Below are positions 42,913-51,785 of a DNA stretch of 64,000 bases, in pieces. The DNA is taken from contig DBQI01000058.1 in the NCBI GenBank assembly GCA_002305165.1, positions 46,307 through 110,306 on the forward strand, written 5' to 3'. The notes under the pieces are model-generated. The model saw only the letters and a program-made list of their open reading frames with translations. It was not told the DNA's origin and made no database searches. How positions within the stretch are numbered: the first letter of the stretch is position 1; the number at the start of each line of letters is the position of its first letter. Both the position numbers and the translations under genes were made by a program. This DNA comes from Armatimonadetes bacterium UBA1398. Lineage in GTDB: Bacteria; Armatimonadota; Zipacnadia; UBA1398.

Positions 42913-44421
42913 CTATAGCCGGTGATTGATGTCCGCTAGCGCCGGGTAGAGGTCCCGGTAGATGGCGAAGCGCTCATCGTACTGGTCTGCGCGCTCGTTG
43001 TTCGGCTCGTAGCGGTCGCCCTCATGGACGGCAGCATCCACCGCCTCCTGGAAACTGCCGTATGCCCCCGTCGCTACCCCCGCACAGAGAGCCGCCCCCA
43101 GGCAGGGGGCCTCCTCCACGTCCAGTCGCACGACAGGCCGCCGGAACATGTCGGCCTTGAGTTGCAGCCAGACGGGGGAACGTGAGCCCCCGCCGATGGC
43201 CCGAATGACGTCGATGCGTACGCCGGCCTGATCGAGGAGACTGAGGTTCAGCTTCATCTCGAAGGTCACGCCATCGAGCACCGCCTTGATGATGTCGCCC
43301 GCAGTCGTCTCGAGGGCCAGCCCCAGGATCGCCCCCTTCGAGATGGGGTCATGGTGAGGGGTGCCTGTCGCCGTGAAGTGGGGCAATACCATGGGTTGGA
43401 CGACGCCGTCCGTGGCCTTGGATATGAGCAGGTTGTAGACATCCCGGCCTTCCGCGCGCGCCTGCGCCACCTCGGCCTGCCCTAGGGTGTCCCTGTACCA
43501 GCGCAGTAGCGAGCCGCCCGTGAAGTTATAGGCCAGGGTCACGTAGAGATCAGGCGCCACCGCGGGGTAGCAGGAGAAGCCGTTCTCGCGCATGGTCGGC
43601 GTCAGCACTGGCTCGGGGAATGCCGCCGTGATGCACTCCACCGTTCCCGTGCCGTCGACAGCCACGTGGGGCCTGATGATCCCTGCGCCCAAGGCGCCGC
43701 AGGGCTGGTCATGGCCGCCGGTGACGATCTTGGTGTCAGCGGGGAGCCCCAGGCTGCGCGCCACCTCAGGCAGGATCGTGCCCGCGACGCTTCCACTCGG
43801 CATCGGCTCGGCAAACACCGATGCATCGACGGGGGAGTCGGCGAGCATCTCCGTGGACCATGTCTTCGTGTTGATATCGAAGGCGAGGGTGCGCGCCGCA
43901 AGGGAGTAATCGATAGCCGCATGCCCACAGAGGCGGAAGATGATGTAGTCCTCGAAGCAGTAGAAACGCTCCATCCGCTCTCTCACCGCGGGGACGTTCT
44001 CGATCAGCCACTCGATCTTCGGGAGCGTATACATGCCGTTCAGCGCGTGCCCCGTGATCTCGAAGATCCGCTCCCGGCCGTGGCGTTCGCCCAGGCGCTC
44101 CGTCTGGGGCACCGCCCGAGTGTCGAAGCTGACGGGGCTGCGGTAGAGGAAGTTGCCATCGGCATCCACAGGAATGCCCGCCTCGCCCTGGGACGAGATA
44201 CCGATGCCCTGCACGGGGTCGGCTCCCTGGGCCCGTTCGACGGCCTCCTTGAGCACAACCTGTACCTTGTCGAAGACCTCGTCGGGGTCCAGTTCGGCCC
44301 ATCCGGGCTGCGGGTATGTCAATGGGTACTCACGGTAGGCCTCCCCGAGCACCTTCCCCTCCAGATTGACAACTATGGCCTTGCAGCCAGTCGTACCGAC
44401 ATCCAGCCCGATGAGACTCAT
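42913..44421 (-). CDS. FGGY-family carbohydrate kinase (xylulokinase-like)
   Basis: 502 residues from ATG 44421, with AGGAGG 9 bases upstream. N-terminal FGGY domain begins SLIGLDVGTTGCKAIVVNLE; it contains GISSQGEAGIPVD and FDTRA around the sugar site. The C-terminal domain has TGGHDQPCGALGAG, DGTGTVECI and AIGGGSRSPVWLQLKADMF, the latter close to the FGGY signature of xylulokinases. It phosphorylates a pentulose, hexulose or polyol; the exact sugar cannot be told. It is a single gene with no adjacent isomerase or ABC transporter. Confidence 0.93.
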   Translation of the reverse strand: MSLIGLDVGTTGCKAIVVNLEGKVLGEAYREYPLTYPQPGWAELDPDEVFDKVQVVLKEAVERAQGADPVQGIGISSQGEAGIPVDADGNFLYRSPVSFDTRAVPQTERLGERHGRERIFEITGHALNGMYTLPKIEWLIENVPAVRERMERFYCFEDYIIFRLCGHAAIDYSLAARTLAFDINTKTWSTEMLADSPVDASVFAEPMPSGSVAGTILPEVARSLGLPADTKIVTGGHDQPCGALGAGIIRPHVAVDGTGTVECITAAFPEPVLTPTMRENGFSCYPAVAPDLYVTLAYNFTGGSLLRWYRDTLGQAEVAQARAEGRDVYNLLISKATDGVVQPMVLPHFTATGTPHHDPISKGAILGLALETTAGDIIKAVLDGVTFEMKLNLSLLDQAGVRIDVIRAIGGGSRSPVWLQLKADMFRRPVVRLDVEEAPCLGAALCAGVATGAYGSFQEAVDAAVHEGDRYEPNNERADQYDERFAIYRDLYPALADINHRL

Positions 44422-44590
44422 TGAGTGCCGCCTCCTACTGTAGTGTGTGTCGTGTGGCGTTTCACCTCGGGCACACACGGTTCCTCCCGCTTCAAGCGGT
44501 GGAGGCACGGGATAGCCCGGGCCCCATGGCATCGTGGCGAGTACGTCGGGGCCACCGGACCGCCTCTGGCCTTTGGTCACTACCGTAGGC

Positions 44591-44596
44591 TACAAT
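44591..44596 (+). promoter_or_regulatory. Possible -10 element upstream of the secreted protein at 44629
   Basis: TACAAT lies 38 bases before the ATG, in the 207-base gap between the divergent FGGY kinase and the plus-strand gene. No good -35 box at 16-18 bases upstream is visible, so this is only a candidate. Confidence 0.3.
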
Positions 44597-44628
44597 GAGC
44601 CATCGGATTCCAGGAGGTCTCCCCTTTG

Positions 44629-45657
44629 ATGAGAGGTCTTTCCGTCTGCGCCCTGCTGCTTGCCCTGTCCTGGCAGCCCGCCCTACCCCAGGGGCTGCCG
44701 ACACCGCAACAGGATGAGCTCGAAGAGGTCTTCCCCGAGGAGACTCCGGCCCCACGCAGACACCGCGTGCATCGGGCCGCTCCCACGCGTCCGCTGGATG
44801 AGATGGCCGCTGCCGCCTCTGCGACCTACCGTCCCGGCCCGGTTCTGTCGCAGGGCCCGCGGGACCCCATTCTGTATCGAGGACCGTTCGTGCTCAAGCG
44901 CACCCCTATACTCGCGGAGCACAAGTACCCCTGGCACTTCGGCGTGTCGATTCGCGTCATCCCGAGGCTGCGGCTCTACCCCTTCCTCGCCTTTGACGTC
45001 TACATGGATCACGGCGACCGGCTGCGGCTTGTCGGGACGAACTTCGTCTACAATAGCATCGAGGTCCCTGAGACGACCGATTTCATCGAGGTGCCCGAGA
45101 TGGGTGGCCTGGGTTACGTCGAAGTGCCTCACTCCAACGGCACGACAGACAAGTTCATGATCCTGCGGCTGGCTGACAACACTCTGAAGGCTACGAAGCT
45201 CGACGAGGATGGGCTGGGAGTGTACGCCGCCTACTGCATTTCGGGCCGAGTCTGGGCTCGGTACGCTCAGAGATGGGTCGACATGAACGAGCCCGTCGGA
45301 ATGAGGATCCTTCCGGAGGAATGGGCGAACCCGTCCGAGGGGCCGCACCTCCGAAAGCTACTGCGAGGCTACACGGACTACGAGTTCCGCGGGTACTGGA
45401 CCCTCCCCGAGCGCGAGCGTCTACGTCGAGGCTGGGGCGAGATCTGGATGCCGCGGGACCTGAGGGTTGTCGACTCCAACGGCGCGGGAGCGGACACCGC
45501 CCTGCCCATCCATGTCGGCACCTTCGATGTCCTCTTCGAGGAGGCCCTCACCTATACGCCCGGCGGCTACACCACCAACCTAGGCGGCTACAACTTTCCC
45601 TTGTTCTTCCCCATGGAGCCCGGCGAGGGGACGATCTTCGGTCCGGGCATTCAGTGA
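44629..45657 (+). CDS. Secreted protein, function unknown
   Basis: 342 residues from ATG 44629 (TTG 44626 is one codon earlier); AGGAGG sits 11 bases upstream. The N-terminus LSVCALLLALSWQPALPQG is a signal peptide, followed by a Pro/Arg-rich linker (residues 20-55) and then a beta-rich domain of about 270 residues with many Tyr and Trp (YPWHFGVSIRVIPRLRLYPF, FVYNSIEVPETTDF, GYVEVPHSNGTTDKFMILR). No catalytic motif or known family is apparent. It stands alone between two convergent or divergent neighbours. Confidence 0.7.
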   Translation: MRGLSVCALLLALSWQPALPQGLPTPQQDELEEVFPEETPAPRRHRVHRAAPTRPLDEMAAAASATYRPGPVLSQGPRDPILYRGPFVLKRTPILAEHKYPWHFGVSIRVIPRLRLYPFLAFDVYMDHGDRLRLVGTNFVYNSIEVPETTDFIEVPEMGGLGYVEVPHSNGTTDKFMILRLADNTLKATKLDEDGLGVYAAYCISGRVWARYAQRWVDMNEPVGMRILPEEWANPSEGPHLRKLLRGYTDYEFRGYWTLPERERLRRGWGEIWMPRDLRVVDSNGAGADTALPIHVGTFDVLFEEALTYTPGGYTTNLGGYNFPLFFPMEPGEGTIFGPGIQ

Positions 45658-45672
45658 CGCTGCCAAGGACGG

Positions 45673-48402
45673 CTAGACGCCCGGGGCATTAGGTCGCTCG
45701 CCTCGAGCCGATTCCCACGTCGGAACTGGTCGGAAACCGGGCTCCTCGGCGAACTCCAGGTTCCTGTGCCCGAAGTACGAGCCGTAGTACTGGGCGTTCG
45801 TGTCGACCCAGGTGGCAACTCGCACCAGCTCATCCGCGGATAGCTCAATGCCCGCATGAGCCGCAAGCAGCCGCTCGACGCGAGCCCGTCTATCAACGCC
45901 CTCCAGTCGGATGCGGCCCCCCGTGAGCAGCGCCATGAGCACGCTGTTGTGCGAGCCGAGGCTCCTCGGAGGCAGGTAGGACACGTTCCCTACCTTCGGA
46001 TGGTTCTCGCCGATGGTCGGCACCAGATCGGGCTCGATGCGCTCGGCTCGGGCCCCACGGCGTTCCGTCAGTAGCCCCTCGTAGGAAGCAGAGAACATGC
46101 GAGTGGGCGTGCCTGTCAGGTCCAGCCCGCCCGCCGGCTGGTTGGCGCCGTGGCAATCGACACAGTGCCGGTCCCAGACCGGCTGGACATCGGTGGGATA
46201 GTGCAGCGGCCTGTGGGGGACAGCATCGCCCGGCTGCGGCAAGAGCACCGAGGGCTCCCGTATAAGCGCCAAGGGAGTGGCGGCACTGAGTTGGGGGGAG
46301 GCGACCTCGGGGGTCTCGTGGCAGCCGACGCATGACCGCGTCTCCCCTGGCATGTAGTTCACGTAGGTGCGTTCCGTCTGCACCGCCATGTAGTCCTCAT
46401 CCAGGGCCTGGAAGAAGACATTCGTGTTGGCGGGCACCAGGAAATGCGCGCTGCCATCGGGCTCCACGGGCACGATGCCGTGAAGCACCTTCAGGCCCAG
46501 CGCGGTATCCTTGGACACTGCCGCGTGCTGCTGGTCGTACTCGTCGACGAAGAGGCCCTCGGTACGGCGGGCGCTCCATGGCCTCGCGACCTGCTCCAGC
46601 ACTCGGAGGAAGCGGACCGTCCCCCGCTCCACACCCTCCATACCCGTGTAGACGTCGGTGACCACGCAACGCGCCAGGCCCTGATCGGCCAGGGATGGAT
46701 CGATGGGGCTCTCGAGTTCGGGCGGCACTGGCCGCGGCCGAATGGGTACCGGCTGCCAGGAGGAGATCGCCGGATCGTGGTACAGCGGCTCCAACGCCCC
46801 ATCGGGCGCGAGCAGGTACAGGCCGTAGCCGTTGTAGGCGTAACTCCCCCCGAACCCCTCCGGCTTGTGGGCCACGAGCACATAACCGCCGGGGAGCGGA
46901 TACGGGTCACGGAACAGAGGCCCTTGCCCCAGGGAGTCCTGCACCCGCTCGTCGCCGTTACCTGTCAGGAAGTCCCAACCCCACTCGGCAAGGATCTTCA
47001 CCTCGGGCGTAAGGAAGCGGACGGGGTCCTCCGAGCGGGGCGAGCGGCTGGTATCGATGGCGAGGACCGTGCCGAGAGCGTTCTGCGGATAGTGCGGGGT
47101 GCCCAGCGCTAGGACCAGGTTGGGCTGGTCGGGCACAACACGCCCTTGGGTGAGGGTTGGCGGCAACCTGAGGTTGTTGCCGTAGACCTCGACGGAGCCC
47201 GTTCCATCGGGTCGCACCGCCCAAAGACACTTCGCGCTAACCGCTCCCTTGTCGACGTACTCCCACCGCGTGTAGAGGATCCGTCCGTCGGGCATCAGCG
47301 TCGGTGTCGCCTCGCTGAGCGCGCTGTGCGTGAGTCGCGTGAGGCCACCGCCTTCGCGGTCCATTCGGTAGAGGTTCGTGGTCGTGAACGCGTCGCTCCC
47401 ATCGCACAGGGTGCTCGTCTGGCAGCGCGTGGAGACGAAGGCGATGTCGCCGTTGGGCAGGTAGCACGGATGCATGTCATCGGTACCGTGGTGGTACGCA
47501 TTGCGATAGGTCGCGATCAGATCCTGCTCGTCTGAGGGCGGCCCCAGGATTCGGCGAAGGCCGTCGCCGTCTAGGCCCACCTCGTAGATCCTGTACCCCT
47601 CATCCGGCCCCGTCTTCCAGTCCAAGAGCACCCGGCGCGCATCGAAGGAGAGATCGAAACGGGCGACGACGCCTGACTCGAGAACCGGCGCGACGCATCG
47701 GACTGAGCCATCGGCGAGACTTAGGGCGTAGAGCCCCCCGCCCGGCTTCCAGGTCGCATTGATGTACTCGGTGTAGTAATGGTTAGCGTCGTATGTGAAG
47801 CGCTTGATGAAGAGGATCTCATCGATGCCGAAGCGCGCGCGCAGGGAGAGGCGGTTGGCGGCCATGCGATCCTTCAGTGGCGCCACTAGGCGGGTCACTA
47901 GCTCGGCCTGGTCGGGGAGACGCTCGTCGAAGACGTGGGGATCCCACGCCTCGGAGTCGTCCGACAGCACCCAGCCGGCCAGGTGGGGCATGTACCCGTC
48001 CGTCGCGATCCGCAACTCGTTCTCACCGGCAACGAGGTCTACCGAGCCGACCTCGACCCAGGTAAGGCTCTCGGGCAGGTAGCTCCCCGTAGGCTCGGCC
48101 AGAGCCGCACCGTTCACCAGGGATCCGTTCATGAAGACCTCGACGGCTCGCGAGTCCTGGGAGGCGTAGTAGGCGCGAAGGGTGTACGGGCCCGCGTGCG
48201 TGGCGTGGAACCTCCAGGCCTGGAAGCCCCCCTGACCGTGGCAGACGGCCAGTCCACCCCATTGGAGATCGCGACCCACCACGCCCTCGCTTGCTGCGGA
48301 GTGACTGTCGGCGAAGACCACGATCTCCTCAGCCGGGCATGCAGAGCCGAGCAGCGAGAGCGCCAATAGCGGAACCGCGAGCAGGCGCATGGAATCGCCC
48401 AT
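45673..48402 (-). CDS. Secreted dihaem c-type cytochrome related to the hydrazine synthase alpha subunit (HzsA-like)
   Basis: 909 residues. A signal peptide ending near ACPAEE is followed by a carbohydrate-binding-type beta domain (about 25-150: HATHAGPYTLRAYYASQDSR, NGSLVNG). A propeller region with PD40-like repeats comes next (LSFDARRVLLDWKTG, MHPCYLPNGDIAFVSTRC, GRILYTRWEYVDKG), then a C-terminal part with two CxxCH haem motifs, CVGCH near residue 690 and CVDCH near 745. HzsA of anammox bacteria has the same middle domain with haems; relatives are widespread in Planctomycetota and Armatimonadota without hydrazine metabolism, so a redox role of unknown substrate is the honest call. ATG 48402 follows GGAGGGG; it lies 18 bases after the DUF362 gene. 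Confidence 0.85.
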   Translation of the reverse strand: MGDSMRLLAVPLLALSLLGSACPAEEIVVFADSHSAASEGVVGRDLQWGGLAVCHGQGGFQAWRFHATHAGPYTLRAYYASQDSRAVEVFMNGSLVNGAALAEPTGSYLPESLTWVEVGSVDLVAGENELRIATDGYMPHLAGWVLSDDSEAWDPHVFDERLPDQAELVTRLVAPLKDRMAANRLSLRARFGIDEILFIKRFTYDANHYYTEYINATWKPGGGLYALSLADGSVRCVAPVLESGVVARFDLSFDARRVLLDWKTGPDEGYRIYEVGLDGDGLRRILGPPSDEQDLIATYRNAYHHGTDDMHPCYLPNGDIAFVSTRCQTSTLCDGSDAFTTTNLYRMDREGGGLTRLTHSALSEATPTLMPDGRILYTRWEYVDKGAVSAKCLWAVRPDGTGSVEVYGNNLRLPPTLTQGRVVPDQPNLVLALGTPHYPQNALGTVLAIDTSRSPRSEDPVRFLTPEVKILAEWGWDFLTGNGDERVQDSLGQGPLFRDPYPLPGGYVLVAHKPEGFGGSYAYNGYGLYLLAPDGALEPLYHDPAISSWQPVPIRPRPVPPELESPIDPSLADQGLARCVVTDVYTGMEGVERGTVRFLRVLEQVARPWSARRTEGLFVDEYDQQHAAVSKDTALGLKVLHGIVPVEPDGSAHFLVPANTNVFFQALDEDYMAVQTERTYVNYMPGETRSCVGCHETPEVASPQLSAATPLALIREPSVLLPQPGDAVPHRPLHYPTDVQPVWDRHCVDCHGANQPAGGLDLTGTPTRMFSASYEGLLTERRGARAERIEPDLVPTIGENHPKVGNVSYLPPRSLGSHNSVLMALLTGGRIRLEGVDRRARVERLLAAHAGIELSADELVRVATWVDTNAQYYGSYFGHRNLEFAEEPGFRPVPTWESARGERPNAPGV

Positions 48403-48420
48403 CGCCCGTCCCCTCCGGGT

Positions 48421-49398
48421 CTACAAGTCGATCACGTTGACGTTGATGCGCCCGAGGTCAGCCACCCCCAGGCCACGCTCCTGCGCACCGGCGATGTGGA
48501 GCGGCTCGCGTCCGCTGTCCTTCAGGGTGGGGATGCCTCGCCTCGCACGCTCCTCCTCTATGACGTACCAGCAGACCGCGTCGCATGCCACGAAGTCCGT
48601 GGTCGCGAGCATCGCGCCAGGGAAGTAATGGGGGGCGCCAAAGGGTCCGCCATCAACGACGGTGTGAACCATGTCGCAGATCACGAGCCGCGTCTTGTCC
48701 TTGATCTGCGGGAGGTCATTCAGATCGACGATCTTCTGGTGTATCTCGGCATGCTGAGCGCCGGGGTTGCCGATGGAGCCATAGTGGTTCTTCATGGCCG
48801 CGGTGACCCCGGAGACCGAGTGGTCCTTCAGGATGGGCAGGTTCACGAAGGCGTCACACTCGTCAAGCACGGTGCAGAGCCGGTCGGAGAACGAACCGTT
48901 GCGCACCGGCTCGCCCAGGTTCGAGTCCGTCGGAACCGCGCGGACGCCCCAGGGAATGTCATCGAGCGGCACACCGCAGGCCGCCAGGTGGCCTGGGTTC
49001 TGCTCCCAGACGATCACGTGATCGCGCGGGATACCCACCCCCTCGAGGCGGTCGACGCAGTGTGAGATGGTCTCCGGCAGCGTCGAGAGCTCGTAGCCCG
49101 CGATCCCGTTCGGCTTGAGGCCAACCACCTCGTCGGCCGAGAAACACTTGGCCCACGCCTTCTCCGGCGTGTCCTCGCCGACTGCCCACATGACAGCTTC
49201 ATCGATGAGTCGGCCAAGCAGATGGGGGTCCAGGCCACCATCCCCCCATACGGCGGTGTTCCGAGCGATCCCGACACGAGGCGCCTGCGCCTGGGCCGTC
49301 AGCGGCCCTGCCGCACCTGCGAGCGTCGCACCACCCACGATCAAGCCAGCCGTCCTCAGGAACTCCCTACGGGTCATGTCGTTGAGCGTATAGGTCAT
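48421..49398 (-). CDS. Tat-exported DUF362-domain protein
   Basis: 325 residues. The N-terminus carries a twin-arginine signal (TRREFLRTAGLIVGGATLAG). The DUF362 domain shows VGLKPNGIAG, VNLPILKDHSVSGVTAAMKN, NHYGSIGNPG and DATTDFVACDAVCW-type elements including TTDFVACDAV near the C-terminus. No 4Fe-4S ferredoxin motifs are visible, unlike many DUF362 proteins. Its biochemical role is unknown. ATG 49398 follows GGGAG. It is first in a two-gene unit with the HzsA-like cytochrome, and export by Tat suggests a folded or cofactor-bearing partner of that cytochrome (inference). Confidence 0.9.
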   Translation of the reverse strand: MTYTLNDMTRREFLRTAGLIVGGATLAGAAGPLTAQAQAPRVGIARNTAVWGDGGLDPHLLGRLIDEAVMWAVGEDTPEKAWAKCFSADEVVGLKPNGIAGYELSTLPETISHCVDRLEGVGIPRDHVIVWEQNPGHLAACGVPLDDIPWGVRAVPTDSNLGEPVRNGSFSDRLCTVLDECDAFVNLPILKDHSVSGVTAAMKNHYGSIGNPGAQHAEIHQKIVDLNDLPQIKDKTRLVICDMVHTVVDGGPFGAPHYFPGAMLATTDFVACDAVCWYVIEEERARRGIPTLKDSGREPLHIAGAQERGLGVADLGRINVNVIDL

Positions 49399-49494
49399 CT
49401 ACTGGCTCCCTATGGTCGGATTCGTCACGACCCTTAGCAGACGTATCGGCCCGTATGGAGGTTCGCATCCGACTCAGTTGGTCCTCCGCACCCA

Positions 49495-49523
49495 TTGACA
49501 GCCCCAGCCCACGTCGCTATTCT
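49495..49523 (+). promoter_or_regulatory. Promoter of the trp operon
   Basis: A perfect -35 box TTGACA (49495-49500), a 17-base spacer and a -10 box TATTCT (49518-49523). Transcription should start at about 49530, only some 4 bases before the leader-peptide ATG. It lies in the 288-base gap between the divergent DUF362 gene and trpE. Confidence 0.85.
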
Positions 49524-49533
49524 CCGTTTTGTC

Positions 49534-49590
49534 ATGGGCGGTTGTATCTGCCAGTTCAATAGCGTGAAGCTTTGGTGGTGGGCCACCTAG
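49534..49590 (+). CDS. trpL: Tryptophan leader peptide with three consecutive Trp codons
   Basis: ATG 49534 to TAG 49590 encodes 18 residues, MGGCICQFNSVKLWWWAT, with TGG-TGG-TGG at 49573-49581. There is no Shine-Dalgarno sequence, but the ATG lies about 4 bases after the predicted transcription start, so it is probably a leaderless mRNA start. GTG 49564 is an alternative start for an 8-residue peptide. The Trp codons, followed by a terminator hairpin and trpE, are the classic layout of ribosome-mediated attenuation. Confidence 0.82.
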   Translation: MGGCICQFNSVKLWWWAT

Positions 49591-49624
49591 GCCTGCTTCG
49601 CCCTGCGACTATTGCATCGGTGTT

Positions 49625-49668
49625 AGAGGCCGGGAGCTTAGACAAGCACCCGGCCTCTTTTCGTTTCT
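49625..49668 (+). terminator. trp attenuator (terminator hairpin upstream of trpE)
   Basis: AGAGGCCGGG (49625-49634) pairs perfectly with CCCGGCCTCT (49649-49658); inside, GCTT and AAGC extend the stem beyond one A-A mismatch. TTTCGTTTCT follows. A competing antiterminator is possible: 49587-49594 (with GGCCT) pairing with 49627-49634 (with AGGCC), which would use most of the 5' arm of the terminator. A further small stem pairs GGTGG (49574-49578, in the Trp codons) with CCACC (49583-49587). Confidence 0.82.
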
Positions 49669-49686
49669 GAGGGATGGAGGCCCAAC

Positions 49687-51195
49687 TTGCCCGTTCCCGA
49701 ACGCTCTGAGTTCCTGCGCCTCGCCCAAGAGGGCAATCTGATCCCCGTTTATGAGGAGCTTCTCGCCGATCTGGAGACCCCCGTCTCGGTTCTCGGCAAG
49801 CTCGGAACGGAGAGCAACACATTCCTGCTTGAGAGCGTGTCCGATGGTGAGCACCTTGGGCGGCACAGCTTCATCGGCCACAACCCCTTCTTCATACTCC
49901 GGTCCCGGGGGAACCGGGTATGGCTCGAGCACGGCGAGCGCTCGATCCAGCGAGAACTCCACCCGGGCGAGTCGCCGCTCGATGTCGTGCGCGAACTCCT
50001 GAGCGGTTACCATCCGGTCGCCGTAGAGGGCCTTCCTCGGTTCACGGGCGGCGCGGTGGGCTACGTGGGCTATGACACCGTGCGCTTCTTCGAGCGGCTC
50101 CCCGATGCGCCGAGCGACGACCTGGGGCTCCCCGACGTTCTCCTGATGGGGGCCGATGAACTGGTCATCTTCGACCACGTCACCCACACCATGAAGGTGC
50201 TCGTGAATGCCCATGTCGATGGCGACCCCGAAGCCGCCTACGACCGCGCAGTGGCGCGCATCGATGAGACGGTAGAGAGGCTCCAACCCTCCCAGAGCGC
50301 CGTAAAGGCGCGTGGGCCCCGCACGTGGCACGGCCGAGGCGTGCGCGGCGAGTTGGGGCCGGGCACCTCCAGCAACTTCGCGCGAGAGGGCTTCGAGGCC
50401 GCGGTCGAGGCCTGTCTCGGTTACATCGCGGCGGGCGACATCATCCAGGTGGTGCTCTCTCAACGGTTCTCGCGCCGAGTGAGCGCCCCGCCCTTCGAGA
50501 TCTACCGTGCCCTCCGCATCGTGAACCCCTCCCCCTACATGTTCTACCTGGCCATCGGCGGCCTCTACGTGATCGGCTCCTCCCCCGAGATCCTGGTCAC
50601 CTACGATAACGGAGAGGCCGTCGTGAGACCCATCGCTGGCACACGGCGGCGAGGCAAGACCCGGGAGGAGGACCTGGCCCTCGAACGGGAGCTCCTGGCC
50701 GACCAGAAGGAACGCGCCGAGCACATCATGCTCGTAGACCTGGGACGCAACGACCTCGGCCGAGTCTGCGAGTACGGCAGCGTCCGTGTCGATGAGCTGA
50801 TGGTGGTAGAGCGCTACAGCCACGTGATGCACATCGTCTCGAACGTCCGAGGCACGGTCCGGGCTGATATGGACCAGTACGACGTTCTGGCGGCGACCTT
50901 CCCCGCCGGCACTGTGTCCGGCGCCCCCAAGGTCCGGGCTATGGAGATCATCGACGAGCTGGAGCCTACGCGGCGCGGCGTCTACGCCGGCGCGGTGGGT
51001 TACTTCGGCTTCTCGGGGAACATGGATACCGGCATCGCCATCCGGACCATCGTCATCGACCGCGGCGTCGCTCACGTGCAGGCGGGGGCGGGGATCGTCG
51101 CCGACTCGGTTCCGGCACTCGAGTATGAGGAGACCCTGAACAAGGCGGCCGCTCTGTTCGCCGCCATCGATCGCGCGGGCGGTGGTGAGCCTTGA
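49687..51195 (+). CDS. trpE: Anthranilate synthase component I
   Basis: 502 residues from TTG 49687, with GGAGG 6 bases upstream. N-terminal feedback domain contains FLLESV (the LLES motif of the Trp-binding site) and GRHSFIGHNPFF. The chorismate-binding domain shows GDIIQVVLSQRFSR, NPSPYMFYLAIGG, SPEILVTYDNGEAVVRPIAGTRRRG and FPAGTVSGAPKVRAMEIIDE. It makes anthranilate from chorismate with TrpG. Length is typical for a stand-alone TrpE. The stop overlaps trpG as TTGA. Confidence 0.98.
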   Translation: MPVPERSEFLRLAQEGNLIPVYEELLADLETPVSVLGKLGTESNTFLLESVSDGEHLGRHSFIGHNPFFILRSRGNRVWLEHGERSIQRELHPGESPLDVVRELLSGYHPVAVEGLPRFTGGAVGYVGYDTVRFFERLPDAPSDDLGLPDVLLMGADELVIFDHVTHTMKVLVNAHVDGDPEAAYDRAVARIDETVERLQPSQSAVKARGPRTWHGRGVRGELGPGTSSNFAREGFEAAVEACLGYIAAGDIIQVVLSQRFSRRVSAPPFEIYRALRIVNPSPYMFYLAIGGLYVIGSSPEILVTYDNGEAVVRPIAGTRRRGKTREEDLALERELLADQKERAEHIMLVDLGRNDLGRVCEYGSVRVDELMVVERYSHVMHIVSNVRGTVRADMDQYDVLAATFPAGTVSGAPKVRAMEIIDELEPTRRGVYAGAVGYFGFSGNMDTGIAIRTIVIDRGVAHVQAGAGIVADSVPALEYEETLNKAAALFAAIDRAGGGEP

Positions 51196-51785
51196 TCCTG
51201 GTCATCGACAACTACGACAGCTTCACCTACAACCTGGTGCAGTACCTGGGCAAGATGACGCGGGACGTTGTGGTACGGCGCAATGATCAGATCACGCTCG
51301 ACGAGATCGAGGACCTGGGACCCGACCGCATCTGCATCTCGCCAGGACCCAGGACGCCGCTCGAGGCGGGGATCTCGTGCGACGTGATCCGCGTCTTCGG
51401 CGAGGAGCGCGGCGTCCCGACGATCGGGGTCTGCCTGGGCCACCAGTGCATCGGCCACGAACTGGGTGGCAAGGTGGTGCGGGCCCAGCGGTTGATGCAC
51501 GGCAAGACTTCCCCCATCGAGCATGACGGCCGCGGCCTGTTCGCAGACCTCCCCTCCCCCTTCACTGCGGTTCGATACCACTCGCTCCTCGTCGAGCGGG
51601 AGGGTCTCCCCGATTGCCTGGTGGTTTCCGCCCGGACCGCCGACCAGGGGGAGGTCATGGCGGTGCGCCATCGCCGCGCCCCGGTGGAGGGTGTCCAGTT
51701 CCATCCCGAGTCGATCATGACTGAGCACGGCCGCGAGCTTCTGCGGAACTTCGTCGAAGGCAAGATCGGGAGTGATGCGCCATGA
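51192..51785 (+). CDS. trpG: Anthranilate synthase component II (glutamine amidotransferase)
   Basis: 197 residues from TTG 51192. Class I glutamine amidotransferase: VIDNYDSFTYNLVQYL, ISPGPRTPLEAGIS, catalytic Cys in GVCLGHQCIGHELGG, and His/Glu in VQFHPESIMTEHG. Provides ammonia to TrpE; may also serve p-aminobenzoate synthase. ISPGPRTP replaces the more usual SPGPGxP. The start overlaps trpE and the end overlaps trpD by four bases, so all trp genes are coupled. Confidence 0.97.
   Translation: MILVIDNYDSFTYNLVQYLGKMTRDVVVRRNDQITLDEIEDLGPDRICISPGPRTPLEAGISCDVIRVFGEERGVPTIGVCLGHQCIGHELGGKVVRAQRLMHGKTSPIEHDGRGLFADLPSPFTAVRYHSLLVEREGLPDCLVVSARTADQGEVMAVRHRRAPVEGVQFHPESIMTEHGRELLRNFVEGKIGSDAP

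Noticed and set aside
49560..49600. T-box or riboswitch in the trp leader
   Set aside because: The GGTGGTGGGCCACC segment resembles a T-box antiterminator core only superficially; the T-box consensus is absent, and the same bases are three Trp codons in frame with a leader ATG.
49609..51075. 488-codon minus-strand frame opposite trpE
   Set aside because: It crosses the attenuator and the trpE coding region and has no family features.
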